In this document: piece after piece, positions 6,812-10,097 of the stretch
How the letters are laid out: each line of letters starts with the position of its first letter
Position numbering within the stretch: the first letter of the stretch is position 1
Assembly (NCBI RefSeq): GCF_000003605.2
Contig: NW_003122935.1
Coordinates: forward strand, 1 to 10,097
DNA: 10,097 nucleotides
Reading direction: 5' to 3'
From: Saccoglossus kowalevskii
Taxonomy: Eukaryota; Hemichordata; Enteropneusta; Harrimaniidae
Notes under the pieces: model-generated
What the model saw: only the letters and a program-made list of their open reading frames with translations
Told to the model about the DNA's origin: nothing
Databases searched by the model: none
Position numbers and translations under genes: made by a program

Positions 6812-9362
6812 CTGCAATAACAATATTTTTACAATTCAATATTCCAAGTACAGAATATTGAATACCTACTGGTACTCAAATGCAATCTGAAAAATATAAA
6901 TACAAATCATGGTTCCAAAGAAGGAAATATAATACGATAAAATATAGTCAAACAAAATCTTTGCAGTTGACAAAGTTACTACAAGAATATTGGAAATAAA
7001 TTTATATTTTAGTAATAACACATCCAAAAACATCAGAGGGTTTAGAATGGTAAATAACATATATTTGTAAGACTAAAATAACAAAACTAACTAAATAAAA
7101 GTAAAAAAATTAATAGGACAAAATAGAAAAACAAAATAGAGGTAAAGTATAAAATACTGAAACTGAAATTGCATGGAAAAGACATTGGTTCTTTCATGAG
7201 TATTTATATAATTAAGTGATTCCATTGCAATAATAATAATATATGCTATTGACCTATCCCTGTGTAACTGAGCACATTGTGAACAGTTATAAAAAGACAT
7301 ACAAGAGTGAACTTAAAGAAATAGTTTATTCCTGGAGACAACATCTAACAACTTCCTATTACTAAAATTAATTATTTAAATAATTTAATTATTTCATACA
7401 CATATATTTGCTGTAATAAATTATATAATAAAAATGATTCAGTGATAGTTGGTGGATTTAAAAGAAGCAAAACAAAACAAAAAAACAGTAACCACTACGG
7501 TACTATATTTTCTGCATCAGAAGTACATTTTCTATAGCAGTGCATGTTAGCTCAAAATAGTGATTTGGTTATTTTTCAATGATAGCTAATGTACTAAATT
7601 AAAACATTGCAAATATTGAAATTTAACAACAGAATATACTGTTTCATTCACAAATCAGTGGTTTTAAAACCTACATTTAATAAATACATTGTATTTGTAC
7701 ATCATCAAATCTGCTAAAATTAAACCAGTTTATATCTCCCTTTCTGGGATAAAACTTTTTTCTTCTTGCCTCCTGAAAATCATTATCCAGTGGTAACACA
7801 GTTATTCAAATTATGCATACAACCACAGGGGAAGTACCACATCAATGAAATAATGAGGTGTTTTATAGTTTGGTAAATGAATTGCATGCATCTTTACAAT
7901 GATGGCTGGCAACAGATGGTGATTATGTGCTTTGTCAATGAAGAGTGTACAGTAATGGAATATTTGATATCAGGGAGTAAATACACAAACTGTATAAATC
8001 ACAATGATGTAACAGGATTAGACAAACATAATTACAAATCATTGTTATGACATGTATGCGTTTAATTTATATATGGGATGCAATTTGTTTTCAGTGATAA
8101 AAACATGGAAATAGAGATTTGTGTTTATAAGTGAATCATGATGGTACTTGCACAAACGATTTGAGTGTTTTTACTGACACATTTCATATATGCCACAAGT
8201 ATAATTTAAAATATAATCTTGAAAATCCCCAGTTTATGTGATTATGGTTGGACGGATATAATTAATAAAGAACTTCACTGCATGTCACCCACTACAAGCA
8301 GATTAACTATGTAACATTTAATAATGAAAACAGCATATTTTAATAAACGCCAAGTTAGCCAATATAATTCGTATGAACCTATCCGGACATGTTTTTTCAC
8401 AGTCCGGGATAGAGGGGCTGTGCTTTGATGTAGCATGCCTCTGCACTCACGACTACTCTACAACAACTCCCCGATGCCAAGAAAAAAGAGATCATAAAAA
8501 TGTTGTAGTTTTTTGTGTTTTTTTTTAACAATGCAGTATATCAGAAAGTACTGAATAATGCTGAGATGAGTTTAACAGATTTCAGGTTTGATATTCCTGT
8601 AGGTGTACGCGTGTCCCGGCATGACAGTGGGTATACACGGTGACTGCTAACACTAATAGTTACAAGTCGTAACATGCAGATATTGAATAAATTCAGTTTT
8701 AAAAACAAATCAAAATGTGTGGAATACTAGAAGAAAAGTCCGAGAATATTAAAAATAGTAGTTAATGTCAAATGGTATTTAGATGCGATAGTAAAACGCA
8801 TGCATGTAATGCGTATATCATGTAATGCATGTATGTACACAGCTGAGCAAATCAAAACAAAGTTACCGACTGAGAGAGAGCGTTCGCTTATATCCATCGA
8901 TAGTCAGAAGCAGGGAACAAACGCGTAACGATAAACTGGACGAAGCAATAACTGACAACGTTGATTGTCACATCCAAGTAAAACTATATTGGAACAGTTA
9001 GTAACAGCACAGATCCTTACCTTTACTTACTCGCAGCATGTATTTCAACAAAATGCTTCTAAATGAATGAACACATCAACAAACCCACCAAATTTTAAAC
9101 AGGCAATTCCTACGCGCATGTGTAGACAATAATTAAAATAACGAGGCTCTGACCTGGGTCAAGTCTACTTTTGCACAGGGGTCAAACAGCAGATTGTATT
9201 AGTCCGCAGCAAGTTCAATCAATACTATGACTCAGGTGACTGGATTCAAAAATTTTCCAGAAAATCTTTATGTTAGAACTACATGAAAGATATAGGTTTG
9301 TATTTGCTAACCTATGAACAAAAAATAATATTTAAGTCATTCCCATGCACTATTTTGCTTAC
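6812..9362 (-). other. Probable long first intron of centrobin (upstream limit inferred)
   Basis: The 3' splice site is certain (AG at 6813-6812, minus). The 5' limit is inferred from consensus donors near 9362 or 9020-9030. Most of it is AT-rich DNA without long frames. At 7366-7397 there is an AT palindrome around ATTATTTAAATAAT. At 8379-8412 an imperfect hairpin (CTATCCGGAC with GTCCGGGATAG) begins a slightly GC-richer patch to about 8485. At 8803-8828 CATGTAATGC occurs twice. None of this can be given a function. Confidence 0.55.
9021..9058 (-). other. Possible small untranslated exon
   Basis: On the minus strand an acceptor-like TTCATTCATTTAG (AG at 9060-9059) is followed 28-38 bases later by two good donors, GCGA|GTAAGT (GT at 9030-9029) and AAAG|GTAAGG (GT at 9020-9019). 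Either would make a short 5' untranslated exon, or the donors could end a first exon from a nearer start site. Splice consensus is the only support. Confidence 0.25.
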
Positions 9363-9540
9363 CGACTCACTAGCGAAATGATACACAGGTGAAAGCAAAT
9401 CGCTTCCGTATTTGTGATATGTGGCTGTGTCGACAATTTCCCTTCAGATGTGGATATCTTTGCCAGTAAACAACGTTCCGTACATGTTTATGTAAATGAA
9501 GGAAACCGGAGTACGTTTTTAACCATTTCAAGGTAAATTC
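9363..9540 (-). promoter_or_regulatory. CNTROB: Candidate centrobin promoter and untranslated first exon
   Basis: This is one of the few CpG-rich patches in the window (ACCG, GCG, TCGA, ACGTTCCG, ACCGG, TACG within about 180 bp). On the minus strand it holds an ETS/GABP-type site, ACGGAAGCG at 9410-9402, common in promoters of housekeeping animal genes. Below it lie consensus donors CTA|GTGAGT (GT 9370-9369) and TCG|GTAAGC (GT 9362-9361). A first exon of a few tens of bases ending at 9371 or 9363 would splice to 6811. No TATA box is evident. A plus-strand donor-like CAAG|GTAAAT at 9531-9540 leaves room for a divergent transcript. The start site cannot be read from sequence alone. Confidence 0.35.
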
Positions 9541-10097
9541 GGCACAGTTCTAGAAGTCGTACCTACACACGATTTGGTTTGTGTAATTGTGCAAATATTT
9601 TCAGCATTGTGTGTGAAGGGCCGGGGTGTAGGGGGTGTGATATGTTGATGTACGTCAAAACAAATTGACAGAATTCAAAACATGGACCCTGTTCTAAGAA
9701 AATGTTGGCCTGAAAAATAACCCCAAAACGCTATTATCAGCCATTATTGTGGCTGTCATAAAGAATCGTCTAACAATATTGCAATGTAAATATTATAATA
9801 TATTGTTTATAACAGAGGTAATGTATCTCTGTTTATAATAATAATAATAACACATGTCTGTTAGGGTAGTATCATGATTTGTTGCCTGCCCAAGGGATGG
9901 TGGTCACTTCTCTTCATCTCCAATATCATTAGTATCGCATACTGACAGGTTCTTTCAGTAATATTAACCTTTATGGTATCTGCCCATTTCAATTTGTAAG
10001 ACATGTGCACTTAATCTTAGTTTTGTCCACAGTCACTTGGGGGCTGAAAATCAATAAATACTAATTTTCAAAAAAAAAATCATCCGCTATACGTATA
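9541..10097. other. Upstream or intergenic DNA, no gene recognised
   Basis: AT-rich, with no open frame that I can assign on either strand. It contains a G-rich run (9617-9639), an imperfect hairpin (TTATAACAGAG 9807-9817 with CTCTGTTTATAA 9827-9838), an (ATA)n tract running on from 9836, and AATAAA at 10053-10058 followed by ten A at 10070-10079. Confidence 0.7.
9836..9852. repeat. Short ATA/AAT microsatellite
   Basis: About five to six trinucleotide repeats directly follow the right arm of the 9807-9838 hairpin. A simple-sequence tract with no visible role. Confidence 0.85.

Noticed and set aside
7091-7300. Minus-strand frames rich in Phe, Tyr and Ile (also 6866-7060)
   Set aside because: Composition reflects AT-rich intron sequence. 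They lie upstream of a well-supported acceptor at 6812 and have no exon-like boundaries.
9141-9200. GGCTCTGACCTGG segment as a third copy of the MITE-like family
   Set aside because: Shares only the short GGCTCTGAC motif with the internal part of the long element. No inverted ends or collinear sequence were found.
9617-9639. Possible G-quadruplex
   Set aside because: Only three G-runs of three or more are present, so the usual four-tract pattern is not met on one strand.
9880-10060. tRNA-derived SINE ending in the A-tract
   Set aside because: I looked for A- and B-box promoter motifs and found only a weak GGTTC-like match at about 9948. Not enough to call.

Overview
This is eukaryotic, intron-rich, AT-rich genomic DNA. 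It carries the 5' portion of one protein-coding gene on the minus strand. I identify the gene as an orthologue of centrobin (CNTROB), a coiled-coil protein of the daughter centriole. The call rests on collinear similarity of all five coding exons to human centrobin as I recall it. The strongest part is the fifth exon, where RRK|HCEKQIQQLQ, QQQLAVAV and DRKKDIMIEQLDK match the start of the vertebrate coiled coil almost residue for residue. Splice sites and codon phases agree across every junction (0, 1, 2, 0, 0), giving an open 522-residue N-terminal part. The protein continues beyond position 1.

The organism is an animal, and not a vertebrate judging by how far the disordered N-terminus has diverged. 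Introns of about 0.7-2.5 kb, low GC and the frequent word TACATGTA suggest a mollusc, perhaps a bivalve. That last step is inference, and the window alone cannot fix the species.

Layout from the gene's 5' end (high coordinates) to its 3' side (low coordinates): 9540-10097 is intergenic or upstream DNA with an (AAT)n tract, a hairpin and a terminal AATAAA plus A-tract. About 9360-9540 is a CpG-richer patch with an ETS-type motif and consensus minus-strand donors, a candidate promoter and untranslated first exon. 6812 to about 9362 is a long first intron. 5770-6811 is the large exon with the start codon. 3978-5769 is an intron holding a MITE-like element and a perfect 201-bp tandem duplication. 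3881-3977, 2698-2821, 1756-1948 and 575-691 are small coding exons. The 692-1755 intron is largely filled by a longer relative of the MITE. 1-465 is a minisatellite of 73- and 80-bp units in the next intron, running off the window edge.

I found no RNA gene, CRISPR array or bacterial operon, and no new multi-gene system. The items worth a second look are the long serine/proline-rich N-terminus of this centrobin, a possible alternative acceptor in exon 3, the block-structured minisatellite, the perfect tandem duplication, and a short/long pair of related inverted-repeat elements in two introns of the same gene.
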